DNA of 64,000 nt, from assembly GCF_051020975.1 (NCBI RefSeq), contig NC_135040.1, forward strand, positions 3,093,501-3,157,500, given 5' to 3'. The DNA is from Osmia lignaria lignaria (taxonomy: Eukaryota > Arthropoda > Insecta > Hymenoptera > Megachilidae). The notes below the pieces were generated by a model that did no database searches, was not told where the DNA came from, and was given only the letters and a program-made list of their open reading frames with translations. Position 1 is the first letter of the stretch; each line of letters starts with the position of its first letter. A program made the translations under genes and the position numbers. Shown here piece by piece: positions 50,091 through 62,073 of the stretch.

Positions 50091-50098
50091 CAGTCGAT

Positions 50099-50741
50099 TA
50101 GTGATGGGCATATTTCTGAATTGTATCGATAACCAAAGTATCGATATACATCAGTTGGGAATAGTGATGGGCATATTTCTGAATTGTATTGATATTTGGT
50201 ATCGATACGTATCGATACCCAAAGTATCGATATACATCAATTAGGAATAGTTCTGGGCATATTTCTGAATTGTATCGATACGTATCGATAACCAAAGTAT
50301 CGATATACATCAATTAGGAATAAAGTATCGATATTATTGATATCAATACGTACAATTAAATTAGAAGTGAAGTTCAGTAAAAAATTGACTATTTATTCAA
50401 ATATTTGTTTTATACTTAATATTTCAATTTTTTTGGACATGAATCCATTACGAGGAGTATTTAGAATCTATACTAGTTGCTTATATCTTAGCTTATATCT
50501 AATTTACGTTTACATAACTATTTATTAACTTATGCATTACTATACATTGAGATCAATATTGCACACATTCTATTATATAAATAAACATATAAGTGAAACT
50601 TCTTGTTACAAAATATTCTTCTATCTAATTTTCTCCTTACTGTATATACATTGTATCAAAATTTCGATATTCATATATTAAGTATCGATATACAAAATAT
50701 CGATCACAAATATCAATTTTTTCATTTATCACACATCACTT
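50099..50741. mobile_element. hAT-like element, TSD CAGTCGAT, with TATCGATA array
   Basis: A perfect 8-bp TSD CAGTCGAT (50091-50098, 50742-50749) flanks ends TAGTGATGGGC and the inverse of AAGTGATGTGTG. The left 240 bp hold about three tandem units of GGGCATATTTCTGAATTGTA, TCGATACGTATCGATA and CAAAGTATCGATATACATCA. The right end carries more TATCGATA. The middle is AT-rich with no transposase motif. 643 bp. Confidence 0.88.
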
Positions 50742-50749
50742 CAGTCGAT

Positions 50750-53700
50750 CCGCAATATTCCTGACAACTATCATGAGTTTGGTCAACAAGGATGTCACGA
50801 GATTCCCCGAATTTCACATTCATGCTAACATTTGGCAGAATTTTTTTTTAATAACCTTCTAATTAGGTCAATTCAGAGGCAGTCGTTTCGCATGCTTTTG
50901 ACAAAAAACATTTTTTCACCGCGGTCTGTGGTTTCCGTTATTAATAATTCATTGGATTCGTGGTAAACCCGGTGATTACGAGACGAACTGTCAAAGCCAG
51001 AAGAGAATGCTCGCTGGCAGGGGTATTCGAGGAAGACTCGAGGCACACGCCGGACTTTCATCGCGATTAGTCACGCGTTTGGCAAAATATTATACTATAT
51101 CGTGAGGTTAGAAAAGCCGGTCAACGATTTCGCGGAGAATCACTTGGCATCGTTCGAAGAGAGGAAGTGACCGAGGAATTGGAACGGGGATGCTGGATAA
51201 ACGGTGAATCTCCTTTTTCAAAATTCCCAAATAATTTTTCTATCGTTTGAAAAACGCGACTCGGTGACTTTCTAATTACGCAACGGAATAATTTATTTTT
51301 CTTTCCCGTACTAGAATATTCCCGCGAATATGATTGCCACGCGCGTGTTCGTTGTTACTTAACGCTTCGCGAGGGACAAAAAAACTCTGAGAACGAAAAC
51401 GAAACGCTCGAAGCGAGCAAATAAATTGCCGATTGCGTAACGTCCACGCTATCAACGGGCTTAACGCGTGAAAATTTATTCGCCGCGGCGAGCAATTAAA
51501 CTTAATGACCGAAATTCCTGTCCGCGCCGAAACCGCGTTTCCTTTCCATTGTGATCAGGCTGAAAGACTCCTGGAAATCCTGACAATTGTTCCCTCGATA
51601 CTTCCCGTCAATCTCGGGATAATTAATCGGACATCTTGGAAAAAAGAAGAAGGAAGACGAAACTTGGATCGTTCAGCATGAATCTATTTTTTCTTCTTCC
51701 GCTCGCAAATCGTGCGTCGTCGTAAAAGAAATTTACGAGATGTACCGAGCTGGTATACGATCCTCCGAAGAGAATATTTTCCCCATCCTCCGATTCTCTT
51801 CATCTTTTTACACAAATGTCTCGTGAAAATAATATATAAACGATAACAAAGTATTATACAACGAGGCTCATTCAGAAACGTAATGACGGAAAAAATTATC
51901 TGGTAATTAGTCAAGGGGTAATCAAAGATTAGGTCTAAATTGATATTGAAAAGAAAAAGGAGATATTCGATTAGGAATAATTGCTGAAGAATATTATTCC
52001 AAGGAAATTATGTAACAGGAAAGATTTTTTACATTCTTGGAATTATTATAAAGTACCGGTAATTTGAATTTAATTTCAAATTAATGAGCGGGTCATGAGC
52101 TTTTGAAGTATGAAAAATTCTTAGCTGAACACAATGTGCAATCGATTCCCGTTATCCATTTGCCGATCGATCGCGGGGATGATGGCGGGGTGGCCGAAAA
52201 TGGCCGGTGCCGTTTCTTCGCGGCAGCTCCAGGATCGTAAAGTTTGCAAGGATATCGCGGGTGTTTCGCTGCCGCTTTATTTTCGTCGTCCCGAAAGCTG
52301 TGCGTCGCGTCGCGTCGCGTCGTTTCGTGGAAGGAGAACCGGTCGTTTCGAAATCCGCTCGCAGTATGCCCGGCGACCGGATAAAGAAACTGGTCCAGCG
52401 GAGAGAAGCCGGTGGTGTTTGGCCCCTGGCCAAGTTTCGCGAGGAAATTCGGCCGGCGATCGCCACCGATTGGAAAAACAGCGAATAAATTATTCTATCA
52501 ATTTTTTTCAAATAATCGAAAAGAAATAAAAAAAAATGGCTGGAATCTTGTTCGATCGCGATCCACTAAGATAGCCGGTTCTTGAACCTTGATCGAGTCC
52601 ACGTCACTTCGTTAAAAGCCGTTAGATATCGGATCGTTTCGCAAGAGGCAGACCATTGGGTGCCATCGGGCGACCTTGATCACCCATCGTAACACCGTAC
52701 CGTTCGGCACTTACGAGAATTCTCGCTCGAGGGAGAACGGCACGTTTTCTTCGGCCTTGAACGTCAGACATTCGTCAGACCCGAAGGAAGCGGGCTCGTC
52801 GACCACAAAGATCGGGCACAGAGTGGAGGGGAAAAAAAAAAAATAAAAAGCACCATATGCACCCAGGTCACGTTCGACGTTCGTGTCCGTCGAGTTTCCA
52901 CGTACAGTTTTGTACGTGTCTCTTCGATCGTTTCGCGTTACTCGATGGAAGCAGAAGAAAAATAACTTCTTCTTTTTTTTCAGTAAGAGAAGGAAACTTC
53001 CGAAAGTTGAGCTAATTAAATCGACCCGTTGCACAGTGGACTGTTTCGACAATCTGGCGGGATAAAAGTCGCAAGTTGTTCGTAAACCATTAATTAAGTC
53101 ATTAAAATCACCATCAACACTATTTTATCAGACTTAAAACTTTCACATCTTTGTCGTTAAGGGTGTTTTAAAACCAAATTCATATTTTGGGGTTTTTTAA
53201 AAGGTGAGAAATTGATATGCAGAGTTGCAAATATTTGCAGTTATAACTGGTTAAAATTTGTTCTATAAACAAATAGAATAAAACAGCACAAATAGTTTCA
53301 GGTTCCACTAAGTCCCTGGATGTGTAGAGCTTTTTCAACAAAAACTACTGAAAACTTCCATGATCTTTTTGCCAATATTTTATTTCTGACAGTTACAAAT
53401 TAAGATACTCAAAGATACTGAAGCTTGATTTACTACTTACTTGTACGTCTTTTAATATTTAGCGGATACTAATAAGTTCTAACAATTTGTTTCGACCATT
53501 GTTACTTTTATAAAATACATATAAGCACGATAGTCCATAACTGCGAAAAGACCAGTTTTCGTTCTTTTCTGCGCATCGTCGCTCTGATTGGCGATACTTC
53601 TAGACGAAGTGGAAAGCGATTGGCGGAGAACTCGCTGCGTTCCCCCACCATCTTCCAACCTGCGCGTCTTAGTTATCTTTTTACAATATTTTTGTTAGAA

Positions 53701-55128
53701 TCGTTTATGATATGACAAACATTTATTCATTTCGGATGGATCATGCTTTTTTATTATACTTTTGTCCCGCTAGATTACTAATAGATAAACCACTGTGCGT
53801 TGATAGGGATCGCAGGGTAAACGACCCCGTTTATGATTTTCACATTGGTCATTCTAATTCCGAGGCGGCAGCATTTACGTTTCTTCGGTTTGTCAAAAAG
53901 ATCAAGAGGTCTTCAAGGTTCGAGAATAGTCGAACAACAAACATGGTGGAGGTATACTGGTGGCACGTGTGAGCGTGTGAGCGTGCATGCGGCGGGTGTC
54001 GGCAGGGAATTACCCAATGTATTTTCCACGCTGGATCCGCGCGGCTGTCGCCTCGGTTTCGGGCATTGTGCGCGTTTGACCTAGCCATCGCTACCACGTG
54101 CTCCTTCACCTCCCCCTTCCCCTCTCTGCCCGTTTATCCTCCCTCCTCCGCCGTTCTCTTATCTTTCAGCGAGATTAGCCCGCTGCGCAGTTCGCAGGCG
54201 TGGATACGCGCGATGCAGTCCGCGATGCAACGCGACGAACAAAGAACGAGCAAAGGCTTCTCGCCTCGATCGCGGGAAAACCTGCTGCTTTTCTGCGTTC
54301 TTATTCCCCCCCACCACCTGCTTATTCAGAAGACAAATTTCCATGAAGAGGATACACGTTATCCCACTTTTGCTAGCATTAACCCTAGTTTACGTTAGCA
54401 GAATAAACGCTACAGTAAACCGGCTTGCTTACATACCCTACTGTCCTATTTTAGCTACCTCGAACCTAGTTCGCATTAATAGAATAAACCAGCGCTAACA
54501 GCTCGCTCACGTACTCTGCTACTCCAGATTTGCATGATTTTAGCTTCTATCGTCGGACCATTGGAAATTGAATAGAAAATTTCTTGGAGTTTGAAAGTGT
54601 TAAAAGTTGCAAGCTTACCGCTCGAACGATCGACCGATAAGAAACGAGTTTAACCCGGTATCGGGCCTCTCGGAATATACCCTTCGGGAATGGTTCGCGG
54701 TATTGTGCGCAGCGGAGGACTTTCCAGTTAAAACGTGCAAATAAACAGCGGGAGTGGCTCGAATTAAGCACGGCTCCCGCGGAGGGCGAGAAGAGCGAGG
54801 GAAAAGGGAGCAAAAAGGCTGTGGAAAAGGAGAAAGCCGAGAGGGAGGCGAATAAAATAGGAACAAGAAGAAAATTGCTGTCAGAACCGGGAGGGAAGAG
54901 AGGATGGACGAGTGACACAAGGTGGTTGTGTGCTCGCTTTTCGGTAGCGATGGCGAGGAAACTCTCTTGATTTATTCTTGCTAACAATTTTCCCAGCAAT
55001 GTTAAGATAAATAAACGACGACTATTTTGCGCTCAATCCTGTCGGACGACGGACCATGAAGAAATCCAGAATTTTTATTTGTTTCTCTATTTCATATTAT
55101 TTTCATTTTCGAAATTTTACACGGCTAT
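50750..55128. other. Gene-free stretch
   Basis: 4.4 kb with no supportable exon. CpG-rich patches at 52140-52490 and 53940-54250 give overlapping frames on both strands without domains. A poly-A run lies near 52830. The patch at 53940-54120 is a possible promoter region on composition alone. Confidence 0.45.
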
Positions 55129-55315
55129 GTAGGCGTTTAGTGGAGGGGAGACAGGTTTCATCTCCCCGGACGCCTTTGGTTCGGCTCGGGGACCGCTAGG
55201 TGGCGGCGAGATGATCGGTGAATCAGTGTTCTCGCTGGCGGTCGCCCGGCATGCATTCAAATATACGTATTAGGAGTCTCAAATTGCGGTATAAGTGACT
55301 GGGGCAGGGATCGTC
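55129..55315 (+). repeat. Two-copy hairpin repeat with CTCF-like motif, copy B
   Basis: Homologous to 6241-6395, same orientation. It has GTAGGCGTTTAGTGGA, GACCGCTAG (55191-55199) pairing with CTGGCGGTC (55235-55243) with one G-T wobble, the CTCF-like CCGCTAGGTGGCGG (55193-55206), CCCGGCATGC and CTGGGGCAGGGATCGTC. Longer than copy A by insertions between shared blocks. Confidence 0.7.
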
Positions 55316-57232
55316 CATTGTCAACCCCCTTTTTCTCCCCTCTCCTACAGTTACTTTCAAAATTATAGTAATATCTATGTTTACGTCGCTTTTCAAGGGT
55401 TGACCCTTTAACTACGGATGTGGTTTATGAACCACATACTAAAATTATACCCCTGAGGGACGAGTGTGTTAATTTTTGCTAATATCAAATAGCAACTGTG
55501 GCTTTTATACCACTAAAATAAAAATGAAATAAACACAATAAAAAAAATCTTTTAAAATAGAATATCACTTCAGTACTATAATTTAAAATTAGAGCGATCA
55601 GCTGTGCTAAAAGTACCCACAGTTAAAGGGTTAACAGCGACGTTTCGTGAACAAAATGGAAGAGGAATCATCGCCGTCGCTACTTTCCCCGTGCATCCCC
55701 GAAAAGATAAACCGAAAACAAAGCTCCGTGGGATAACGCTAATATAACGAACGGCCAGGGCACCAACACGAAAGTGAGGACAACGAACTTGCCCCGTAAT
55801 ACTTGCTGCGCATATAATCGCGATTCTGGGTTAAGCGCCCCGAGAAGCTCTTCTGCTGCGCAGAATGTCACGTGCGTGTATTTATTGCGGGAGAAATTGC
55901 AAGCGAGCCTCGTACAAACGGCCTGGTAAAATTCGCGTGCTCGTGGAAACACCTACCGCGCCGTAAATCCGCTCGTTCCCTTACTTCTTTCTCCTTCAAC
56001 GACCATGGGTGATAAAAAAAAGAGAAAAAACGTTAGCAACACCCATTTGGTTCCTCGAAGGAACTTGTAAGTAAAGGCAGAAACAAAGAATCCAAAGTGT
56101 TAGATACGGTTGCTGCTCGAAACTTTAGAACGAGGAAGTGGTTCACAGAGGATATTCGGTGGTTTTGTTTTTTTCTTTATCTTGCATTCCCAGCGAGCCT
56201 TCGAAACCACGGGTCCAGAAGGGTCGGCGTGACCTTGCTGGATTCTTTGAGCAGAGCCTCGTGCCACCCATTTCAGGGCTTCTATTCATTAAATTCGAGC
56301 TGTAATAAGTATCCTATCGTGAAATGGCTATTTATTTTAGATAATTCGATGCCTCGTGTACCTATATATTTGTTTCTCTAACTTAAGATCAAGTACTCGT
56401 TGCTCGTGATTATCAACGATCCTTTGTTTGCATCACCGAAGGTATTCCCAGTAATTAGCTCGGCTTGATACCGCGCCGCGACAGATTAAACAGGAAAATC
56501 GCGTGTTTCCTTTAGTTTCCCCGAGTGTTTCTTTGTTCTCCAAACAGCCGGTACAACTAACCACGGCCTTCGAACTATTCCCTTATCGCGAGTCCACTGT
56601 TGGCTTCGCACAATCTGGATCTTTGTCAGCGATTTCAAACAAAGCGTTCGAAATCTCTGTCCGCTCGAACGGCACGCACAGCTCCTTATCTAATGTAAAC
56701 TTTGCTTTTCTTTGTGGCCAGGAAGAAACGAAGAAGAGCAAACGATTTCATAGAATTCTTTCGTGTTTAGCAGACGAAAGGGAAATGGTCAGATATCGGT
56801 ACCGTTCCCCGAATCCTTTCCTATCTCCGGTTCAAAATAAACAAGTTTTACAAGAGTATTTATGAAACGAGAAATATTAAGCAGGAGAAAACGATGTTTT
56901 AATCGACGGAAAACCGTTTGAAATTCGTCGACGACCGCTATTCGTCCGAGTTAAATACGTCAGTGACGTTCCGCGAAATCTATTGGCTCGTTAGCCGATC
57001 ACGTGACAAATTGGTCCACTGCCAATGGCGACGCTCCTGGCACACCGCCATTTGTTTACCAAACGTTTAAAACACTCCACTCGATGGATATACGTACATG
57101 CGTTATTGAAATCCAAACAGACTTATAGCTAACGCAATTAGCGCTCTTTTCGTTCATTAAGAATCGTACAATTTCTCCCAATTAAGAAAAAGAGGAAAGG
57201 GTTCAAAGTTTGCATCACAATCCTCGGAAACG
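55316..57232. other. Gene-free stretch
   Basis: Unique sequence. Open frames at minus 55680-55952, plus 56097-56381 and plus 56503-56865 have no domain. Nothing else seen. Confidence 0.5.
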
Positions 57233-57264
57233 ATTTAAACCAGGCGGGCCAAATTTCAGAAATA

Positions 57265-57825
57265 CCGGGTCCGTCACGGAAAGCAGACGTTTTTAAAATA
57301 AATATTTCTCAGTTAATTTCTAGCGTAATTTCAATTTATTGTCACGAAATGATACATTATTACATGCCATTTTAGGCTATTTATGTATGAAAAATTATGT
57401 CACTTAAATGGTGACCATTTTGGTGAATGCAACTTTGCACGCCTCATTTCAAAATTCGGTGACGTTCCTTGGCCTCCTCGGTCACCTGACCTTTCAATGT
57501 GTGATTTTTTTCTATGGGGCTATCTTAAGTCACGCGTTTACGAAGGAAAGCCACTGACATTAGGAGAACTGAAGGATGCCATTCGCCAGCAACTGGGAAT
57601 GATAAACGAAGAACAGTTGAAGAGAGTAGTAGCGAACTTCCGGGAGCGACTGCAAAGTTGCATTCACCAAAATGGTCACCATTTAAGTGACATAATTTTT
57701 CATACATAAATAGCCTAAAATTGCATGTAATAATGTATCATTTCGTGACAATAAATTAAAATTACGCTAGAAATTAACTGAGAAATATTTATTTTAAAAA
57801 CGTCTGCTTTCCGTGACGCACCCTG
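57265..57825. mobile_element. Internally deleted Tc1/mariner-superfamily element with about 165-bp inverted repeats
   Basis: TA duplication (57263-57264, 57826-57827). Left arm from CCGGGTCCGTCACGGAAAGC to GTGAATGCAACTTTGCA, inverted on the right (57650-57825). Between the arms lies a piece of transposase (see the pseudogene entry). The right terminus ACAGGGTGCGTCACGG is the better preserved end. Confidence 0.88.
57383..57709 (+). pseudogene. Mariner-type transposase, C-terminal third only
   Basis: A 108-codon frame contains WPPRSPDLSMCDFFLWGYL, which holds the third catalytic Asp region of mariner-like transposases (S-P-D-L-x-x-x-D), then ELKDAIRQQ, NFRERLQSCI and the C-terminus HHLSDIIFHT. 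The first two catalytic Asp residues and the DNA-binding domain are missing, and the first 20 codons are read from the left inverted repeat, so the frame is a product of deletion. Its last codons lie inside the right inverted repeat. Not functional. Confidence 0.85.
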
Positions 57826-58021
57826 TATTATTTCCTGCCGGGCCCCGCGCCTAATTTTTGTTTTTTTGTTTTCTTGTTAATTAAAGAAAACAAGCAAACG
57901 TGCTACACCTTCAACCACATTGTCGCTCATGATGTAATATTCTTTTTGTACAATAAAATTAATATTTATGTTCATTTGACCTAGCTCCGCGGGCCTCCTG
58001 TTGGCCACCCCTGATCTAAAC

Positions 58022-59020
58022 GAATTTCAGCGCGGAACAAAAGATACCGCCGCGGTATTGTCATTCAAATCCGACGGTCGGCTCGCGGTTATTTTGCAAC
58101 TAGCGGAATTCGTGATTCGATTTTGAAAGAAACACGATCCTCCCTCTGTTGCAAATGCAGAGGAACGTGAAACGAATGAAACGCATCTGCCGCGCACCAA
58201 CGGGCTGGTTTAAAAAGGAATCCCTCCGAATGGAGGCCGACTCTCGAAATTAGCATAAGAAAATTGGAAGCCCACTTTCGTGTCGTATATTTCGGACGGT
58301 CGACGGATCAGCATACAAGGAACAGAGGCATTATGCACCCACAGCTCTCCATTTACATTCGAATGATTCTTTCGAAACGCGTTCACGTGTCCGGGTGTCA
58401 CATTTCTCTTTTTTCTTTTTTTTTTTTTTTCTTTTCATCGATAAGGGACCTCGTTTCACACTCTCTTAAATGTAATTAAAAATAATACTCCGGAGAGTCC
58501 ATATTTATCATAGCTCATTTTTTACTTGAAATTCTGCGGAGTCATTTTTTTGGGGCGCAGCGTTAATTTCCGGATTTTTCTGGAAATTCGGTGACGAAAC
58601 GCGAGGACGCTTCTCGTTATCTGGACGCTGGTCGCGTTATTAAGCGTCGAGGCGCGGAATAAGTAGGCCAACTAAGCGGCGACGCTTTGTGATGTAGATA
58701 ACTCGCGGCTAATGCAAATGCATTCGCACGCATGCACGCATGCAGCGTTCGCTCGCGATCTCGCCCCGATGTGTTGGTTCTACGATGGAATGCGCGGGTA
58801 AACAAAGAGCACGCGCGGTTACAGGCAGTTTCACGAGAAAGAACAAAGAGAAATTTGCAATTCCTCGATTCAATTTCATTCGTCATTGAAATTGATTAAA
58901 TTTCATGAAATAAAAGGACTCGGGAACTATGTATTTACTTTGAAAAATGGTAACTTAACGTCATAGGATGGACTATTAATTTTAACCAAATTGACACTTT
59001 TCACGTTGCAATTAGTATCA
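58022..59020. other. Gene-free stretch
   Basis: Unique sequence with a poly-T run at about 58410-58430. No supportable exon. Confidence 0.5.
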
Positions 59021-59024
59021 TTAA

Positions 59025-59698
59025 GGGGCTATACGCTTTTGAAAAATCGATTTTCTTTTTGCATTTTTTGAAAGTCTATACTCTCTAGAATATGATATTA
59101 AAATTTTAAGGTCGAATCTCAAATAGTTTAGGAATGGCAGTGTTCTACAAAGTAGAGTAGCTTTGAGAAAACGGTATTTCTCAAATTTGCTGCAGCTCTA
59201 ACTCGAATACAAATTATTGCATCGACTCGAAACTTTTCCAGCGTGTTCAGTACATGTTTTATCATACCATGAACTAGGATTTTTTTGATTGGATGAAAAA
59301 TGTCAATTTGGCAGTAAAAAAATTACTATTTTTTTAGGCTAAATTCCAAACTCTTCTTCAAAACTTCTCCATTTTGTCAGATTTTGATAATTTTCAAAAA
59401 TCCTAGTTCATGGTACGGAGAATACCTTCTAGTTTAACAGCGTTTTTGTTATTTTTCATTTCAAGCACTCAGGCGACTGCAATCACTGCAGCAGTGGAGC
59501 AACTTTTTTTTTGGAGCCCTGAGAGATAGCGTATAAGTCGCTTGTTTTTTGTTATTTTTGTACCAAAAAATTATGATAGATATATGATTTCTAACTAAAT
59601 ACATCCTTGAAATTTGAAAACATTGGATGTAATATTTCTTTAAAAAAAAAATTCCCGAAAATCACTTAATTTTAGAGCGGTCACACTGGTATAGCCCC
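59025..59698. mobile_element. TTAA-flanked MITE, piggyBac-like
   Basis: TTAA at 59021-59024 and 59699-59702. Ends GGGGCTATAC and GTATAGCCCC are inverted. Inner inverted parts include ATCCTAGTTCATGGTA-type words near 59275 and 59400. 674 bp with no transposase frame. The TTAA duplication suggests piggyBac or Kolobok; the end sequence does not decide between them. Confidence 0.72.
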
Positions 59699-59702
59699 TT
59701 AA

Positions 59703-60971
59703 TCAAAGTATCGATATTTTGTGTTTTTTTTTTTTTTAATTTATTCGGTGGAATGGCCTGTACCTTCGACACGAGGGAACAAAGGAAATCTACATTGAAT
59801 CGCCGGTGTCGTGTCGCTGGAAAGCGGGCTTAAAGGCCGTCAGATTAGTCGTTAAGCCGAGAGCATGGTACGTACATGTGTAAGTTCCGATAATAATACC
59901 ATAATTCCTGAAAGGAATAATGGAGTACCAGTGACCTAGTGTGGCAACGAACGTTTTCGATAGTGCAGCTGCGTTATTTAAATCACTCCGGGCTATGAGT
60001 TCAAAGAATTTTTACGTCCGTTTGATAATTGACAAGCAACCGTTGGGAAAATAAAATGAAATCTGTTGCTCCTCGGTCACACGTGGTTCGGGGATCTGCC
60101 AGATGCGCGTGTATTCGCGAAAAAAATATTTGCATTGAACCATGTTGAAAGCTCTCTTCAACGATAATATTTGAACACCTGATTCCTAAACGAACACGAT
60201 ATTTTTCGCGTGTATCTACGAGTGAAATAAACAATTTATTGAAAATAACGAAACGAAAGTATAGTGTACCGTGTACACGATTATTCCTTTTATCAGTCGA
60301 CGAGAAGTCTATCGCGAAACGCACTAAACGATAAGAGTGCTTTTCCACAACCTTGGAGATCGATGATCGTCCGTCGATTATTCATTTGTGTGGGAAAAGT
60401 TATCGCGTCAATTCTTAATCACGTATTTTTTTTTTTTTTTTTTTCGATCAAAGGCCAGAAACGAAAGGCGTAGATGTGTACCAGACTTTTCGAGACCGTA
60501 GAAACATTGAATTTTACGACGTTTGATTTTAATTGCATATTAATTGATTATCAGTTCGAACACGCCCGCTTCGATTCTATATTTAATTTCTTATCTCCTC
60601 GACGTTAATCAAGCGATGTTCAAGGTTTATTTGCGTCACGCTAAAATTATTTTTTCATCGATACACATCAATTATCACCGCGATGAAATAAACAGGATCC
60701 GTCTTTCGATGTTGACTTTTTTTCTGAAAGCTGTAATAAACATCAATTGCTATTAAAACGCGGATGAAATGAAATTTTGCAGAAAAAAGGAACCGGACTC
60801 TTGTATTTCTATATTGCAATTTGCGACGCGTGGTTTCATGAAAGGATGGAAAAAGTAAGTACTTACTCAATGTCGAACGAAAAACCAGCTGATCGGCATA
60901 GAGCAGTTAATCAGCACTTTACGGAACGTATATATACGTCATTCGCGCCTAAGTGATTAAGACTATGACTC
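59703..60971. other. Gene-free stretch
   Basis: Unique sequence with poly-T runs near 59724 and 60427. Frames at minus 60001-60348 and others show no domain. Confidence 0.5.
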
Positions 60972-61164
60972 TACAGTGGGTGATCAAATTATTAGAACCA
61001 GGGCCGCAATTTTAAGGTGTTTATATTGAATAACTTTTAATCAATAATTCTTCATTATTAATATTCAAAAAAATGTTTATAAAAATAAACAAGTACATTT
61101 AAAAGATTATATTTACGTATGTGTAACGTCCCGCTAGAAGAGCCAACACCTTTTGTTTTGTACT

Positions 61165-61430
61165 TTTTATTATTATAATTAATTTTAGTTTAAGTTATAC
61201 AAAATATTTAATTTAATTTTTATTATAGTAATTAATTCTAGTTAAAGTTTATAAGAAATGTTTAGTTTAATTTGTATTATATATATATTTGTAATAATAA
61301 AATATTTAGTACAAATTAAATTGAACAGTTCTTATAAACTTTAACTAAAATGAATTATTATAACAAAAATTAAATTAAACATTTTGTATAAACTTAAACT
61401 AAAATTAATTATAATAATAAAAGGAAAACA
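61165..61430. repeat. AT-rich inverted repeat
   Basis: TTTATTATTATAATTAATTT, TTTAGTTTAAGTT and TTTAATTTAATTTTTATTAT on the left recur inverted on the right around a TATATATA centre. Probably a separate insertion in the Tc1-like element. Confidence 0.75.
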
Positions 61431-61439
61431 AAAGATGCT

Positions 61440-61860
61440 TTTCATTTTGATTGCTTTATTTCTGGCCTACACTTCTATCAAATCAATTAACATTTATTAC
61501 TAATTAACTGACCCGACGGACGTTGCCCTGTCCTAATTTTCCGACTTTCTTTTGTAATTGTCTCGAATTTTTTTTCCTGAAAACTTTTCCAGGACCATAA
61601 CGAACAAAACAAAAAAAGAATTACGCATATCCATCGTTCGAATCGTGAATTATGATCTTCAGTTCTTACAAAAATCCCATAGTAAAAAGCACTTTCATTT
61701 TTTCCCGAGTTTTCCATTTTTCCGGGCAGCTTTTCTAATTTTTCTTTCCCTAAAAACCTTATTCGGGCTATTGCGAACATTAAAAAAAAAAATTAGCCAA
61801 ATCGGTCCAGCATTTATATGACGAATAGCATTTAATTTTTATTTATATAGATAATAAACG
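61440..61860. repeat. Possible non-LTR retroelement 3' segment
   Basis: Contains AACTGACCCGACGGACGTTG, AGCCAAATCGGTCCAGCATT and a TTTATATAGATAATAA-type tail. Such phrases recur at 3' ends of insect non-LTR elements as far as I recall. No reverse transcriptase frame is present. Assignment is tentative. Confidence 0.35.
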
Positions 61861-61865
61861 TTCCT

Positions 61866-61918
61866 ACAAATTTTCAATGGGTTTGAGGTCTGGAGAATTT
61901 CCAGGCCAGTCAAGAACT
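61866..61918 (-). pseudogene. Tc1-like transposase scrap with DDE third-residue motif
   Basis: Minus strand reads VKVLDWPGNSPDLKPIENL followed by a stop. W-P-x-x-S-P-D-L-x-P-I-E-N is the hallmark around the third catalytic residue (Glu) of Tc1-like transposases. Nothing of the upstream domain is recognisable. Confidence 0.85.
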
Positions 61919-62073
61919 TTCACTTTTTTCAACTGTGTATCGTAACTTTACAACCATCATTAAAATACATCATTAATAAAAAATAACAAAAACTCCGTTT
62001 AACTAGATTGATCATTTTTATGTAAAATCATCAATTTATGCGACTGGCTCTAATAATTTGATCAGCCACTGTA

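Larger units (their letters stand above)
57241..58013. mobile_element. hAT remnant with TSD ATYTAAAC, carrying a nested mariner-type element
   Basis: Ends CAGGCGGGCCAAA and the inverse of CAGGGGTGGCCAACAGG are hAT-type. Flanks ATTTAAAC (57233-57240) and ATCTAAAC (58014-58021) match at 7 of 8 bases. Without the nested element only about 210 bp remain, so this was a MITE-sized host. Confidence 0.75.
60974..62071. mobile_element. Decayed Tc1-like transposon with foreign inserts
   Basis: Terminal inverted repeats CAGTGGGTGATCAAATTATT and the inverse of CAGTGGCTGATCAAATTATT, flanked by TA (60972-60973, 62072-62073). A minus-strand transposase scrap remains near the right end. The middle is replaced by an AT-rich inverted repeat (61165-61430) and a retroelement-like segment (about 61440-61860). 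Confidence 0.85.
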
